Positions 24,724 through 35,334 of a DNA stretch of 64,000 nucleotides are shown here, in pieces (positions within the stretch are counted from its first letter, which is position 1; each line of letters begins with the position of its first letter). The notes under the pieces were generated by a model. That model ran no database searches and was not told where the DNA came from. It saw nothing but the letters and a program-made list of their open reading frames with translations. The stretch comes from Nitrospira sp. (GTDB taxonomy: Bacteria > Nitrospirota > Nitrospiria > Nitrospirales > Nitrospiraceae). A program made the translations under genes and the position numbers. The stretch spans positions 3,274,737 to 3,338,736 of the forward strand of contig CP092081.1 of assembly GCA_022226935.1 (NCBI GenBank), in the 5' to 3' direction.

Positions 24724-27700
24724 GATGATTTCTCCTTGGCGATCTCGTTTCGAAAGACGGCACAAGCGGCAGCATAGTCGGACTGTAATTCGGCCAGAAT
24801 CCGATCGGCTTCGATCAGATTTTTTTGAGCGCCGAGCGCCTCCAGTTCCTTACAGCGCGCGGCCACCGCAAGGGCCCCAAGCTGAGCGCTGCTCGATTTC
24901 AGGCGGTGCGCCACCGCTTGCAGCCCCGTGGGATCGTTCGCGCGTATCGCGTCCTGTAGGGTATTCACACTGTCTCGTGAATTATCGAGATACTTGCGAA
25001 GAACCGACGCCAGCACATCAGGCCGGTTTGGCCGTTGCAACGCCCGGATGCCGTCGAGGGCTTTAGGATCCATGCTGGGAGTGGGTGGGGCTGGAGCGAT
25101 TGCGGCGGGGGCCGATTCGCTAGAGAACGCCTGCGTTGAGCCTATGACTGGGGCGAGTGCTTGGTCAGGTGATGCCTTGTCCAGCCATTTCTGCACGACG
25201 GCCTGCAATTGCATCTGCGTGTAGGGTTTGGTCAGATAGTCATCCATCCCCGCCGCGAGACATTGTTCACGGTCTCCTTGCATGGCATTGGCGGTCAAGG
25301 CGATGATGGTGAGCCTTCGCTGCCCGGATGATGCTTCACGGCGGCGAATTTCTCCTGTGGCCGTCAAGCCATCCATCTCAGGCATCTGACAATCCATGAG
25401 CACGAGATCAAACTGGCTGCGCCCGGCCAGTTCCAATGCTTGCCGGCCATTTTCCGCCATCTCGACCTGGTAGCCGAGTATGTCCAACATGCCGACGGCG
25501 ACCTCCCGATTCACCGGGCTGTCTTCAGCAACGAGAATCCTGGCCACACGATGTTCCGTTCCCTTAGCCTCCGTCCCCCCGGCCGACGGGAATGGTTGCG
25601 AGGGCCCGTTCGCATGTTCGAGGGGCAGGTGCGACGTCGGAACAGGAGAATAGGGTATCTGGCCCGATACCGTTCCTGCGTCAAGTGGTTGCCGTTCGAA
25701 TCGCGCCGTAAACGAAAACGTCGAGCCGCGACCGGGTTCACTTTCAACCGTGATCGTTCCGCTCATAAGCCCAACCAATTGTTTGGCAATCGACAGCCCG
25801 AGTCCTGTTCCGCCGTACCGTCTGGTGGTTGAACCATCCGCCTGCGCAAAGGCATCAAAAATTCGAAGCTTCGCTGCCGGCGGAATGCCGATGCCGGTGT
25901 CGGTGACTGAAATGCGGAGCTGCGCATGGGTGGGAGTGCCGCTCACATAGTCGGCCGTCAGCGAAACTCCCCCCGTTTCAGTGAACTTCATGGCATTGCT
26001 CAAAAGATTCATGAGGATTTGACGGAATCTGACCGGGTCGCCCTTCAAATAGCGGGGGACCCGGTCGTCGACCTGTTGAGTCAGGCGAAGGTGTTTCCGG
26101 CGTGCGGCCTCCATGAAGAGCTCGAGTGATTCGTCGAGGAGTTGCAACAGGTCGAATCCGACACATTCCAAATCCAGTTTGCCCGCTTCGATTTTTGAGA
26201 AATCGAGAATATCGTTAATGATGGCGAGCAGAGTTCTCCCCGACCGGTGAACGGTCGACGCGAGATGTCGCTGCTTGTCCGTAAGGGTGCTGTTCAGTAA
26301 CAGCTCGGTCGTGCCGAGTACGCCGTTCATTGGCGTGCGGATTTCGTGGCTCATATTGGCGAGAAACTCGCTCTTGGCCTTGCTCGCTGCTTCAGCGGCT
26401 TCTTTGGCTGTGCGAAGTTCCTCTTCGGTGCGTTTGCGATCGGTGGTATCGATATGGATGCCGACCATTCGCGCGGCCACACCATACACGTCGCGGATGA
26501 GGCTGCCTCGGGATAAAATCCAACGGTACGAACCATCCCGATGCCGCAGGCGATGTTCCAGTTCGAATTGAGATCGGTCGCCGTCCAGGCAGGATTGGAT
26601 GATCGTCTGGACCAGCGTTTGGTCTTCCGGATGAATGCGGGATCGCCACTCCTCGAATGCATTAGGCAATGTGGCATCGTCATGGCCGAGCTGGCTTTTC
26701 CATTGGGGAGAGAAATAGATCGAGCCGGTCGTGAGGTTCCAGTCCCAGATGCCGATGTGAGATCCCTGCACCGTCATCGTGAGACGAGCCTCGCTGGTGC
26801 GTAAGGCCTCTTCCGCCTGCTTGCGTTCCGAAATATCCACGACGAAGGCGGTGAAGGTATAGGCATTTTCCAGACGGAGGGGGGTGATCGCGAGTTCGAT
26901 CGGAAATTCTGTCCCGTCCCTTCGCAGGGCGCTGATTTCGATGCGTTTGTTGAGGATCGGCCCTTCTCCGGTTTTGATGAACCGCATCAGCCCGCGCTGG
27001 TGAGCTTCTCGTTGAGCGGGGGGAATAATGGTGTCGGCCAGCAAGCGGCCGACGGCTTCTTGGCGAGTCCACCCGAATGTCTGTTCTGCCTGAGTATTCC
27101 AGCCGATAATGCGTCCCTGCTCGTCCATGCTGATCACTGAGCTGAGAGCCGTGTCGATAATCAGCCTGGTCCGCCCCTCGCTCTTGCGCAGCGCGCCTTC
27201 GGCGTGGAGCCGCTCGACCGCTTCTAGAGCCAAGGACACCAATGAGGCGACGGCATAACTGAATTGTTGCTCTTCGAGCATCCATGAGCGTGGCGTGCCC
27301 ACATGCTCACTGCAGAGCACCCCGACCAGCTTGCCCTTGAAACGGATCGGAATATCGAGCAGGGCGCCGATCCCGAGCGGGGTCAGGTAGGTGTCAGTGA
27401 ACTCGGACGTGCGAGGATCGGTCCGCGCGTCGGAGGCGTCAATGACGCGTTCCGTGAGAAGCTCCCGGAAGTATGTGGGAAATTGTGCGGCGAAGAGTTC
27501 CATGCCGCAGGAATGGCTGTTACTAGAAGCGTCGTAGAGATCCTTGCAGGTGATGGCGCTGTGATCGTCCCGCAGAAGCCAGATGCTGCATCGGCGCACA
27601 CCGAGAGTCGCGGCGGTGGCGCGGGTCATTTCCCGCAGGGCCGGCTCGAGCACGCCGCTTTGAATGATACTGTTGCTGGTCAGACCAAAAAGCGCGGCCT

Positions 27701-28343
27701 GATGTTGCCGCAATAAACTCTCCGTATGCCGACGAACATCTTCGGCCTGCTTGCGCTCCGAAATGTCCCGAAAGACCAGCACGGCTCCGCTGGCCTGCCC
27801 CTCCCGCACGATAGGAGCCAACACGCAGGAAACGGGAAATGAACGGCCCGTGAGCGAGGTGAGAAGGCCGTCGTCGGTCCTGAACGAATGTCCTTGGGCG
27901 GTTTCATCCAGCAGCATCTGGGTGAAGATCGGCTCCGTCAGGTTCGTGCCGTACGAAAGGGAAATCATATCGGGCAGGCGTCGTCCCACGACCTCCGCTT
28001 CGGTGAGTCCCCACAAACGCTGCCCTTCAGGATTGAGCAGCACGATGTCCCAGTTTCGATCCACGACGCAGAGTCCGTCGCCCATGGAACGAAGGACGGT
28101 GTGGAGTTTGTCCCGCTCCTCGGCCAACCGGCTTTCGGAGGTGCGACGGAGCTGCTCGTTCAGTTCCTGCATTTCGCTCGCGGAAAGCGCAATCGAGCGT
28201 TCGAGCAGTTCACGTCCCTGATCGGATTCGATATAGCTCCGGCTGACCCGCTCAAGCAGTTGCTGCCAGGCCTCGAGCGAGACGGGGGCGGAGGCATGCT
28301 CCAGTCCCAACCGCTTGAGTTGTCGTGTGAGCAGCGGATGCAT
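24720..28343 (-). CDS. Large hybrid histidine kinase, PAS-GAF-PAS-PAS-HisKA-HATPase-REC-Hpt
   Basis: 1207 residues without membrane segments. After an N-terminal coiled coil come a PAS domain (from about residue 75), a GAF domain (about 210-370, with [19 protein letters not shown]), two further PAS domains (the last with the PAC-like [13 protein letters not shown]), HisKA with H666 in [12 protein letters not shown], HATPase, a receiver with D984 in [11 protein letters not shown], and an Hpt domain with H1146 in [12 protein letters not shown]. This is a full phosphorelay in one chain. It starts 5 bases after the FIST gene and overlaps the next response-regulator gene, so sensing by FIST or GAF/PAS and relay to that neighbour are likely. 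Signals are unknown. Confidence 0.93.
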   Translation of the reverse strand: MHPLLTRQLKRLGLEHASAPVSLEAWQQLLERVSRSYIESDQGRELLERSIALSASEMQELNEQLRRTSESRLAEERDKLHTVLRSMGDGLCVVDRNWDIVLLNPEGQRLWGLTEAEVVGRRLPDMISLSYGTNLTEPIFTQMLLDETAQGHSFRTDDGLLTSLTGRSFPVSCVLAPIVREGQASGAVLVFRDISERKQAEDVRRHTESLLRQHQAALFGLTSNSIIQSGVLEPALREMTRATAATLGVRRCSIWLLRDDHSAITCKDLYDASSNSHSCGMELFAAQFPTYFRELLTERVIDASDARTDPRTSEFTDTYLTPLGIGALLDIPIRFKGKLVGVLCSEHVGTPRSWMLEEQQFSYAVASLVSLALEAVERLHAEGALRKSEGRTRLIIDTALSSVISMDEQGRIIGWNTQAEQTFGWTRQEAVGRLLADTIIPPAQREAHQRGLMRFIKTGEGPILNKRIEISALRRDGTEFPIELAITPLRLENAYTFTAFVVDISERKQAEEALRTSEARLTMTVQGSHIGIWDWNLTTGSIYFSPQWKSQLGHDDATLPNAFEEWRSRIHPEDQTLVQTIIQSCLDGDRSQFELEHRLRHRDGSYRWILSRGSLIRDVYGVAARMVGIHIDTTDRKRTEEELRTAKEAAEAASKAKSEFLANMSHEIRTPMNGVLGTTELLLNSTLTDKQRHLASTVHRSGRTLLAIINDILDFSKIEAGKLDLECVGFDLLQLLDESLELFMEAARRKHLRLTQQVDDRVPRYLKGDPVRFRQILMNLLSNAMKFTETGGVSLTADYVSGTPTHAQLRISVTDTGIGIPPAAKLRIFDAFAQADGSTTRRYGGTGLGLSIAKQLVGLMSGTITVESEPGRGSTFSFTARFERQPLDAGTVSGQIPYSPVPTSHLPLEHANGPSQPFPSAGGTEAKGTEHRVARILVAEDSPVNREVAVGMLDILGYQVEMAENGRQALELAGRSQFDLVLMDCQMPEMDGLTATGEIRRREASSGQRRLTIIALTANAMQGDREQCLAAGMDDYLTKPYTQMQLQAVVQKWLDKASPDQALAPVIGSTQAFSSESAPAAIAPAPPTPSMDPKALDGIRALQRPNRPDVLASVLRKYLDNSRDSVNTLQDAIRANDPTGLQAVAHRLKSSSAQLGALAVAARCKELEALGAQKNLIEADRILAELQSDYAAACAVFRNEIAKEKSS

Positions 28344-28348
28344 AGAGA

Positions 28349-29497
28349 TTACAGTTCGGTAATCGTCGTCACAGTCATGGTTTGGTTATGGAGATCGCAG
28401 GCTCTACTGGCATAGGGAGAGATTTCCCCATACGAATAAAAGCCGACTTGGCGGCTTCCGTTCGGCAGAATATCCAACGTCGCTTCGATTTCTTCTTCCG
28501 TCCGTTCTCCGAGCACCAAACGCCGTCCGACGCAACTGATCGCGATCGACAGCGTAGGGGAAGAACTGTTCGCAGGCTCACGATTGTCGAGGGTGAGGGT
28601 TGCCGCTTCAGACGCTCCCTGAATCAAACGGTCAAAGTTGGCGCGCATCAATTGGGCGAGCATGCCTTCCGGCAAATCCCCCGCGAAGGTCATGGATTGC
28701 GCCGCTTCATCGACCGCCAGGATAGTCCGCACCAGGACTTTCCCATCCGTGTTCGAAGATCTGATGGCGAGAGGGAAGAGCAGACCGGTGGCCGGGAGCC
28801 CGGCGGCGCGGTCACCGAGATACTCTTTGTAGAGCTGCAGGGCGGGGCGGCCATCCAGTTCATAGAGAATGTTTCCCGCCGATTTGGTCACTCGGCGCTC
28901 AGGGCCGAACTTATCCCATCCGCCCTTTGAGCCATGGCCTAAGCGGACGTGGTCGCCATAGAACCCAATGGCGGTCACATACCCGCTTTGCGGCGCACGG
29001 TCCTTGATGACCCATGTCCGCTTGAAGTCGGTTCCATCGCCCGCCAGACCGCCGGTCACGACGACGGCGCCTCCCAGTGTGTCGTTCAGTCCCTTCACGA
29101 GTTCGCTGCCGTTGACGTTCAGCCCATCAGAGAGCACCAGCAGGCCTCGAAGCGCGGGCTGACGGAGGCTGGCGGCAATGGCCCGCCCTGCCGCGTACGA
29201 ATCTTTGGGGCTGTGAACCGCCGCATGAGTGGTGAGGAGGCGCGTTTTCTCAAAGCGCACTGCCGCGACGACCAGGCTGCCATCCGAGATTTGAGCACCA
29301 TGAATTTCTCCCGCCGTCGAGCAGCCCATCACATGGCTTCGAGGGCAAGCGGCCATCACGTGCTGCATGAGGTCTGGTCGATCAATGAGACGTGAGGATC
29401 CGAACAGCAGGAGAAGACTGTTTTCCGAATCTTGGGCGGCCAGTTCAGCAGGAACACCGGAATGACCGGTTTTGAGACAGGTCGTCGTGACATGCAT
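28349..29497 (-). CDS. FIST domain sensory protein
   Basis: 382 residues; AAGGAG precedes the ATG. The N-terminal FIST domain is recognised from LLLLFGSSRLIDRPDL, VMGCSTAGEIHGAQISDGS and LRGLLVLSDGLNVNGSELV, with AVVTGGLAGDGTDFKRTWV and GFYGDHVRLGHGSKGGWD; the FIST_C domain follows, ending GFYSYGEISPYA. FIST domains occur in signalling proteins and are thought to bind small ligands such as amino acids. It lies between two kinase genes with gaps of 5 and 15 bases, so it is probably the ligand-sensing partner of one of them. Confidence 0.92.
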   Translation of the reverse strand: MHVTTTCLKTGHSGVPAELAAQDSENSLLLLFGSSRLIDRPDLMQHVMAACPRSHVMGCSTAGEIHGAQISDGSLVVAAVRFEKTRLLTTHAAVHSPKDSYAAGRAIAASLRQPALRGLLVLSDGLNVNGSELVKGLNDTLGGAVVVTGGLAGDGTDFKRTWVIKDRAPQSGYVTAIGFYGDHVRLGHGSKGGWDKFGPERRVTKSAGNILYELDGRPALQLYKEYLGDRAAGLPATGLLFPLAIRSSNTDGKVLVRTILAVDEAAQSMTFAGDLPEGMLAQLMRANFDRLIQGASEAATLTLDNREPANSSSPTLSIAISCVGRRLVLGERTEEEIEATLDILPNGSRQVGFYSYGEISPYASRACDLHNQTMTVTTITEL

Positions 29498-29512
29498 GGG
29501 GTGGTCTCCTTG

Positions 29513-30217
29513 CTAACCGTGCAGGCGCCGCAGCGCCTCCGTGGAAGAGGTGGATGAATCGGAGGCAGTCGATCGTGCTGCGGCGGCAGACGCTAAGATC
29601 GTAAACCAGAAGGTGGATCCCTCTCCGGGCACACTGGTAACTTCGATATGCCCGCCCATCATGCCGACTAATTGCTTCACGATGGCGAGGCCGAGTCCGG
29701 TCCCGCCATATTTTCTCGTGGTCGACCCGTCAGCTTGCGCAAAGGAGTCGAAGATTCGAGCCTGCGCGTCTTGTGAAATGCCGATCCCCGTGTCGGACAC
29801 CTCGATCCGCACATGTTCAGGCTGGGCCTGATCTATGGCTGCCGAGACGGAAATCCGCCCGCTCGCCGTGAATTTGAGGGCATTGCTGATGAGGTTCGTC
29901 AGGATCTGACGGAGTCGGTGGGGGTCTCCGTGGAGGGTCACGGGGATGTCTTGCGCAATGGCCAGGGTGAGCGTCAGCCCTTTTTTTCGGGCCTGTTCGT
30001 GAAAAATCGTTGAGGTTTCAGCCAGGAGCTGCCGCGGGTCGTAGGAGATGTGCTCCAAGGCTAAACGCCCGGCTTCGATCTTCCAAAAATCCAGAATGTC
30101 ATTGATGATGTGCAGTAAGTTGGTTCCGGATGTGTGCACGGTATCGGCATACCGTCGTTGCCGCTCGTTGAGCGGGGTCGCGAGGAGTAACTCCGTCATG
30201 CCGAGCACGCCGTTCAT
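29513..30217 (-). pseudogene. C-terminal part of a frameshifted histidine kinase (HisKA end plus HATPase)
   Basis: 234 residues beginning [12 protein letters not shown], which is the second half of a HisKA H-box; the phosphoacceptor histidine itself is encoded at the end of the upstream open frame. A complete HATPase domain follows ([24 protein letters not shown]). The ATG at 30217 overlaps the stop of the upstream piece (ATGA), so coupled translation is possible. Comparison with the four other kinases in the window shows one base missing near 30227: restoring an A there on the plus strand gives the standard [10 protein letters not shown]. Alone this piece could bind ATP but has no histidine to phosphorylate. 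Confidence 0.8.
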
Positions 30218-31248
30218 CGGGGTCCGGTCTCATGACTCATGTTGGCCAGAAATTGAGACTTGGCTTGGCTGGCCGCTTCGGCCGCCTCCTTTGCCCGGCG
30301 GAGAACTTCCTCATGCTGCTTGCGTTCGGAAATATTCTGAATGAAGGTGGTGAACTGCTGAGTTCCTCCGATGGCTAGGCAACTGGTGGCGAGTTCGACG
30401 GGAAATTCTTGGCCGGAACCGGTCCGGCCGACACTCTCCACCCGGCGATTGAGAATCGCGCCGGGAATAAGCCCGGGACGCACTATGCCGGCCTCGGCCA
30501 CGGATGAAGAATGGGTAGTGGATAGATAGGTGGTCAGGGGTTGTCCGATGGCTTCGGTACGGGCCACGTCAAACATGAATTCAGCTTGGGTGTTCCAGTC
30601 GGTGATGATGCCGGAGGCGTTCGTGGTGACCACGGCGTCGAGGGCGGTTTCGATGATCATCCTGGTGCGGGCCTCACTCTGCAGGGCTTCCTCCCGGGCA
30701 ACCTCGTTGACACGCCAAAAATAGAGGAGCGCTGCGCATTGAGCCAGAATGAAGCTGCCGTGAATCAGTGCCCAGGTCCATGGGTGGGTCTGCCCTTCCG
30801 CATGGACGTACACCATGCTCGGCATCAGCGTGCCCACGATCCCATGATCGATGACAATGAATTGCAGTCCGACCAAAAAGGGCAGCCAATCCTGGTACAG
30901 CACGATCACGGACATCATGACGAAGAAATGAAAATGCAGTTCGATTCGTCCCCCGGAGAGGTGCACGAGAAGGGCCGAGGCTGCCACTAACCCATAGGTG
31001 GCTATGGCCGCTTGGAGCCGACGGCCGACCAGGGGAAGCCGTGCGGCGATGGCAATGATCCCGAGAAGGGCTCCGCCGCCGAGATAGAGATTAGGTCCGC
31101 CTCCCATATAGGCACCGTAGAGGGGAACCCCTAGAACGTGCAACCAGAGGATGTAAAGAATCCCCCGATGACGGACGGACCAAGCCGACTCGTCCAGCGC
31201 ATCTCCCTTCGGCAAGGCGGCTAAGAGATTACTGAGAAATGAATGCAT
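30214..31248 (-). pseudogene. N-terminal part of a frameshifted membrane histidine kinase (sensor, PAS, H-box start)
   Basis: 344 residues. About five or six membrane helices (for example GALLGIIAIAARLPLVG, ATYGLVAASALLVHL and a helix near FILAQCAALLYFW) carry the HFHFFVM motif of a known membrane sensor module; a PAS domain follows (TALDAVVTTNASGIITDWN). The chain ends [12 protein letters not shown], just after the phosphoacceptor H339, where the family has SHEIRTP. A single-base deletion near 30227 explains the break. It is the first gene of the minus-strand signalling operon that continues with the kinase C-terminal part, FIST, and two more kinases. Confidence 0.8.
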
Positions 31249-31438
31249 GGAATTTCAATGCGTTGCGCGTGCGGTCCGGATTCTGCCTCGTGCGCAGGTG
31301 TAAGTCCTGGCCCGCTTGTATCGGCAGAAACGCGATGTAACTAAAGGGAAAATGAGGAAAAGAGAAGGAATCTAACGGTGCGCAGCTTGTTGGAAGGGGG
31401 AGCGGGAGTCTCTCGCGATCATGTGTAGCCGTATGTGA

Positions 31439-32140
31439 TCAGTGGTGGTGGTGACGGCACTCGGGGCTATGGACATGGGGCGGCGGTTCATGGGTCTGGG
31501 GAGTCAGTTGACCGGGGAGCACAATTCGACCGGCTTCATGCTGCTTGGTCAGATGTTCTGCAATTTCAGGGTGGAAGGTTTTGACATAGCCGATCATACC
31601 AAGGAGAAAGCGGCGCGATTGGAAGCCCTGGCCGGAAAATTCCGTCAGCAGCGCCAATGCTCGATCGAGAATTTCCGGCGCCGAGCCGGCGTCCGCGATC
31701 TGCTGAGGTTGCTGTTTGACGAACGTGTCATATTCTTTTTTGAGACGTTCCGCAAACACCGGCATCGGCGCGGCCGGCACATGGAGCGGGCTGAGAGTGC
31801 GGCGCAACGCTTGGATGGCCGCAAATACTTCGGCATCCTGGCCATCCCGCCGGTCATGGAAATAGCCGAAGGTCACGACTTCGATCAGGTTGAACAATGC
31901 GGCCGCTTTTTCGCCGCCGGCGACGCTGAGCTGACGATAGAGTTCCCGCCGGACGGGGGCGAACTGTTCCCCGAGCCGTTTCTGTTGATAGTCGCTTCCC
32001 GCATCGAGGTACTCGCAATCAGGAGGGCAGGAGATGCGCGCGAGGCGATGCTCCCCGCAACATTGGCTGCAAATCAGTCCGGTAAGGGCGGGGCAGGAAC
32101 GTTTCCCTTTGCGTTGTTTACAATAGACACACTGGCTCAT
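31439..32140 (-). CDS. Cysteine-rich zinc-ribbon-like protein with a histidine tail
   Basis: 233 residues, function unknown. The first 45 residues hold a dense cysteine cluster (CVYCKQRKGKRSCPA, ICSQCCGEHR, CPPDCEYL) that should bind zinc; the rest is predicted helical. The C-terminus ends HSPECRHHHH, another metal-binding-looking segment. The ATG at 32140 overlaps the stop of the propeller gene by 4 bases, so the two are translated together. A regulatory or metal-handling role is possible but not shown by the sequence. Confidence 0.75.
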   Translation of the reverse strand: MSQCVYCKQRKGKRSCPALTGLICSQCCGEHRLARISCPPDCEYLDAGSDYQQKRLGEQFAPVRRELYRQLSVAGGEKAAALFNLIEVVTFGYFHDRRDGQDAEVFAAIQALRRTLSPLHVPAAPMPVFAERLKKEYDTFVKQQPQQIADAGSAPEILDRALALLTEFSGQGFQSRRFLLGMIGYVKTFHPEIAEHLTKQHEAGRIVLPGQLTPQTHEPPPHVHSPECRHHHH

Positions 32141-33159
32141 TTGCGGGACGATCCTTCCTTTTCAGACTTTTTGGGCTCCACGAATCCGTAGTCCGCCAAC
32201 GTGCGTTTGGCGCGGTCGCCTGTCGTCACGGTGGGAGATTCGAGGCCGTTCACTTCGGCAGCATTCGAGTCCTGGTAGGGGACGAGAATCAAGTGGTTTA
32301 CACGGTCGATGCCAAGATCCGAAGGCCCTGGCAAATATTCCGCGATGACTTGAAATTTATTGTTCGGCAGCATGCGCCAGATCTTGCCCTTGGTCGCGTC
32401 GGACACATACATGCTCCCCCAGCGGTCGAAATCGACGCCGCTGAGGTTTTGAAATCGTCCGGTGAAAAATCCGTTGGAGGCCAATTCGGTGAGAGTTCCT
32501 TCCGGGGTAATGTCGAAGATCTTGCCGGAATCATAACTGACCACGACGATATGTCCGGTTTTGGGATGCACGGCCACTCCCGAGGGGCCGGCCAAGTGGG
32601 CGCCGGACACATAGAGAGACAGGGTCAAAGGTGTAGTCAGATCTACGCGATAGATCGCATTGCCACCTTGATCGGCGAGATACAGATGGCCCTGCCCATC
32701 GGCCGCCACGTCCACAAGCGACTGGGTGGCTTTGCCGTCGGCGGGCCGCGGAAGCACTAATGTCGCGAGGGGTTTTCCCGTGGACTTATCGAAGGCGCGC
32801 AGGGTGTCGACATCGGTGACATACAGCACGTGATCGACGATGGCCATGCCTTTGGGGGCATGGAGTGTGACGTTCTCGCGGCCGCCTTCGATGAACTTGA
32901 AGGCCGTAATGCGCCCGTCGTCGCTCAGCTTTGTAATGAAGCCATTGTTATCCCGGGCATTGCTGTCCCCATTGATGTTCGAAATGAAGTAGGACCTCGA
33001 CGGGGGGTCGGCCAGAAAGCTGTGCGGAGATTCCAGTCCGCTGACTTGCAGGGCCCACGCCCATGTGGAAGCAAACAACATTCCCGTGGCGCTGGCAAGA
33101 GCCAATCCAAGGTTGCGACGGCGTCTCGGCCGTTCAGAGGAGAAGGAAAAGATGGTCAT
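32137..33159 (-). CDS. Exported NHL/SMP-30-like beta-propeller protein
   Basis: About 340 residues from the ATG at 33159 (an ATG at 33168 is equally possible; the open frame reaches 33330). An arginine-rich N-terminus and hydrophobic stretch LGLALASATGMLFA form a signal peptide, cleaved near AWA. Blades of NHL/YWTD type recur: LYVTDVDTLRAFD, GHLYLADQGGNAIYRVD, GHIVVVSYDSGKIFDIT and GSMYVSDATKGKIWRM. Such proteins bind partners or act on lactones; no catalytic residues can be assigned. It is divergent from folD. Confidence 0.82.
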   Translation of the reverse strand: MTIFSFSSERPRRRRNLGLALASATGMLFASTWAWALQVSGLESPHSFLADPPSRSYFISNINGDSNARDNNGFITKLSDDGRITAFKFIEGGRENVTLHAPKGMAIVDHVLYVTDVDTLRAFDKSTGKPLATLVLPRPADGKATQSLVDVAADGQGHLYLADQGGNAIYRVDLTTPLTLSLYVSGAHLAGPSGVAVHPKTGHIVVVSYDSGKIFDITPEGTLTELASNGFFTGRFQNLSGVDFDRWGSMYVSDATKGKIWRMLPNNKFQVIAEYLPGPSDLGIDRVNHLILVPYQDSNAAEVNGLESPTVTTGDRAKRTLADYGFVEPKKSEKEGSSRK

Positions 33160-33352
33160 GGGAATCATCAACGAAGATGTCGCACAGCTTGTCCTGATGC
33201 ATCGTAGCCAAGGGTCTCGGAGACTGTCAAGGAAGCAGTGGAATCGCATGTGAAACGCAACGAGAAGACCGGATGGACACGCGGCCGCACGATCCTGCGA
33301 GGACCCTGTTGTATCCAGGGCTTCCATCAAGAGTGTCCTGCCGCCTCCAGCG

Positions 33353-33382
33353 TTGACTTGTTGAAAAATTGCCTGCTATGGT
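33353..33382 (+). promoter_or_regulatory. Promoter for folD
   Basis: TTGACT at 33353-33358, an 18-base spacer and TATGGT at 33377-33382. The GTG start of folD follows 39 bases later after GGGAGGAT. Confidence 0.5.
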
Positions 33383-33420
33383 GCCCTCACTTTTCGCTTC
33401 TTCAGGCTAGGGAGGATATT

Positions 33421-34281
33421 GTGGCGGCACGAATTATCGACGGGAAAGCATTGGCGCAACAGGTGCGTGAGCGGCTGGCGGTGGAGTCGGCCGCGGTGCT
33501 GGCCAAAACAGGGGTGAAGCCAGGACTGGCGACCATTTTAGTGGGGGACGATCCCGCATCGCACGTGTATGTGAGGAACAAGCAAAAGGCCTGTGAATTG
33601 GCCGGGATCTATGTGGATGATCATAAGTTGCCCGCCAGCACGTCCCAGGCGGAGCTGCTGGCATTGATCGAAAAGAAAAATGCGGACCCGAAGATTCACG
33701 GCATCTTGGTGCAGCTGCCGCTGCCCAAGCATATCGAGAGTCGCGTCGTGCTGGAGGCGGTGTCGCCGAACAAGGATGCTGATGGGTTCCATCCCTACAA
33801 CTTCGGCCGGTTGGTCGAAGGCAATCCGGTCTTTGAAGCTTGTACGCCGAAAGGGGTCATCAAGATGATCGAGTCGGCCGGCGTTTCGATCGAGGGCAAG
33901 CGGGCGGTCGTCGTCGGGCGAAGCAACATCGTGGGAAAACCGCTGGCCTTGATGTTGCTCCAGCGAAATGCCACCGTGACGATTTGCCATTCAAAGACGA
34001 AAGATCTCGCGGCGGTCTGTCGTGAAGCCGATCTGCTGTTGGTGGCAATCGGGAAGGCCAAGTTCGTCACGGCAGACATGGTTCGGGAAGGGGCGGTGGT
34101 CATCGACGTGGGCACCAACAAGTTGCCCGACGGAAAGCTCTGCGGCGACGTGGATTATGAACCGGTGAGTCAGAAGGCCGGCTGGATCAGCCCGGTGCCG
34201 GGCGGCGTCGGGCCGATGACGATTGCGATGTTGCTCGACAATACCGTTGAATCTGCTAAGAGAATGGCAGGGATGAAATAG
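33421..34281 (+). CDS. folD: Bifunctional methylenetetrahydrofolate dehydrogenase/cyclohydrolase
   Basis: 286 residues starting at a GTG at 33421, chosen because GGGAGGAT precedes it and the family begins AARIIDGKALAQ; the longer open frame from 33238 is not family-like. Motifs: HVYVRNKQKAC with the catalytic lysine, VQLPLPKHIE, DADGFHPYNFGRL, the cofactor loop GRSNIVGKPLALMLL and the end PVPGGVGPMTIAMLL. FolD interconverts 5,10-methylene-, methenyl- and 10-formyl-tetrahydrofolate. It opens a one-carbon cluster with metF and panB. Confidence 0.95.
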   Translation: MAARIIDGKALAQQVRERLAVESAAVLAKTGVKPGLATILVGDDPASHVYVRNKQKACELAGIYVDDHKLPASTSQAELLALIEKKNADPKIHGILVQLPLPKHIESRVVLEAVSPNKDADGFHPYNFGRLVEGNPVFEACTPKGVIKMIESAGVSIEGKRAVVVGRSNIVGKPLALMLLQRNATVTICHSKTKDLAAVCREADLLLVAIGKAKFVTADMVREGAVVIDVGTNKLPDGKLCGDVDYEPVSQKAGWISPVPGGVGPMTIAMLLDNTVESAKRMAGMK

Positions 34282-34443
34282 GTCGAATCGGGACGCGCCC
34301 GTTGCTCGCAGACCGCGCACGATCAGAATGTGCTCGGTCGATGCGCGCACTCGGGACGTCCCAATCCGCCCTCTTTCAAGTTAGGTAGGGGGAAAGATGG
34401 TTCGGAGGATAGGGAGACTACAAACCATGCAGGGAAGATCTCG

Positions 34444-35334
34444 ATGAGCCGGGAGCCGCGGCGACTCAAGGATGTGCTGGCGCAAGGGCAGTTTGCCGTG
34501 ACGGTGGAATATAACCCGCCGAAGGGCACCAACCTCACCCATGTGGTCGAGAGCGCAAAGTCGCTGGTCGGCCGTGTACATGGGGTCAACGTCACGGACA
34601 ATACCGCCGCGATCGTGCGGGCCGGGTCCCTGCCCGTGTGCCGGATCTTGTATGAGTTGGGCCATGATCCCGTCATGCAGTTGACCTGCCGAGATCGTAA
34701 TCGCATTGCGATGCAGTCCGATCTCATGGGCGCGCATATGCTGGGGATCCGGAATATCCTGTGCTTGACTGGGGATTATCCCACCGTGGGGGACCATAAA
34801 GACGCCAAGCCGGTGTATGACCTAGATTCCGTCCAAGTCATGCAGTTGGTAACCGGTTTGAATAATGGCAAGGATTATGCGGGCAACAAGCTCGATGGCT
34901 CTACCGATTTTACGATCGGCGGCGCGGTCACGCCGGAAGCGGATCCGCTGGGGCCGATGCTGGTCAAGTTTGAGGTCAAGGTGCGCGCCGGGGCGCAATT
35001 TTTCCAGACCCAGGCAATTTATCAGCCGGAACAATTCAAGAAGTTCATGGACGCCGTGCGCCCGTTCAAGATGAAGGTGCTTGCGGGAATTCTGCTGCTG
35101 CGTAATGCCAAGATGGCGGAATTCATGAACGCCAATATCCCCGGCGTCTGTGTGCCGCAGGAAATGATCGACGAAATGCGCGCTGCCGGTGATAAGCGCG
35201 CGCTCGACGCGGGCGTGGAGATTGCCGTGCGAACGATCAAGGCCGTCCGTCCCTACTGCGATGGCGTCCACATCATGGCCATCAAATCAACCGAACGATT
35301 GCCGGAAATTCTGACGAAAGCCGAGCTCGGGTGA
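34444..35334 (+). CDS. metF: 5,10-methylenetetrahydrofolate reductase, short MetF type
   Basis: 296 residues from the ATG at 34444 (GGGAAG upstream). The barrel fold is seen in FAVTVEYNPPKGTN, VNVTDNTAAIVRAG, HDPVMQLTCRDRN, NILCLTGDYP and FFQTQAIYQPEQF. It reduces methylene- to methyl-tetrahydrofolate. The protein lacks the cysteine-rich MTHFR C-terminal domain that accompanies MetF in MetVF-type enzymes; a stand-alone version of that domain is encoded at 47862-48110. Its stop overlaps the panB start (TGATG), so the two are coupled. Confidence 0.88.
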   Translation: MSREPRRLKDVLAQGQFAVTVEYNPPKGTNLTHVVESAKSLVGRVHGVNVTDNTAAIVRAGSLPVCRILYELGHDPVMQLTCRDRNRIAMQSDLMGAHMLGIRNILCLTGDYPTVGDHKDAKPVYDLDSVQVMQLVTGLNNGKDYAGNKLDGSTDFTIGGAVTPEADPLGPMLVKFEVKVRAGAQFFQTQAIYQPEQFKKFMDAVRPFKMKVLAGILLLRNAKMAEFMNANIPGVCVPQEMIDEMRAAGDKRALDAGVEIAVRTIKAVRPYCDGVHIMAIKSTERLPEILTKAELG

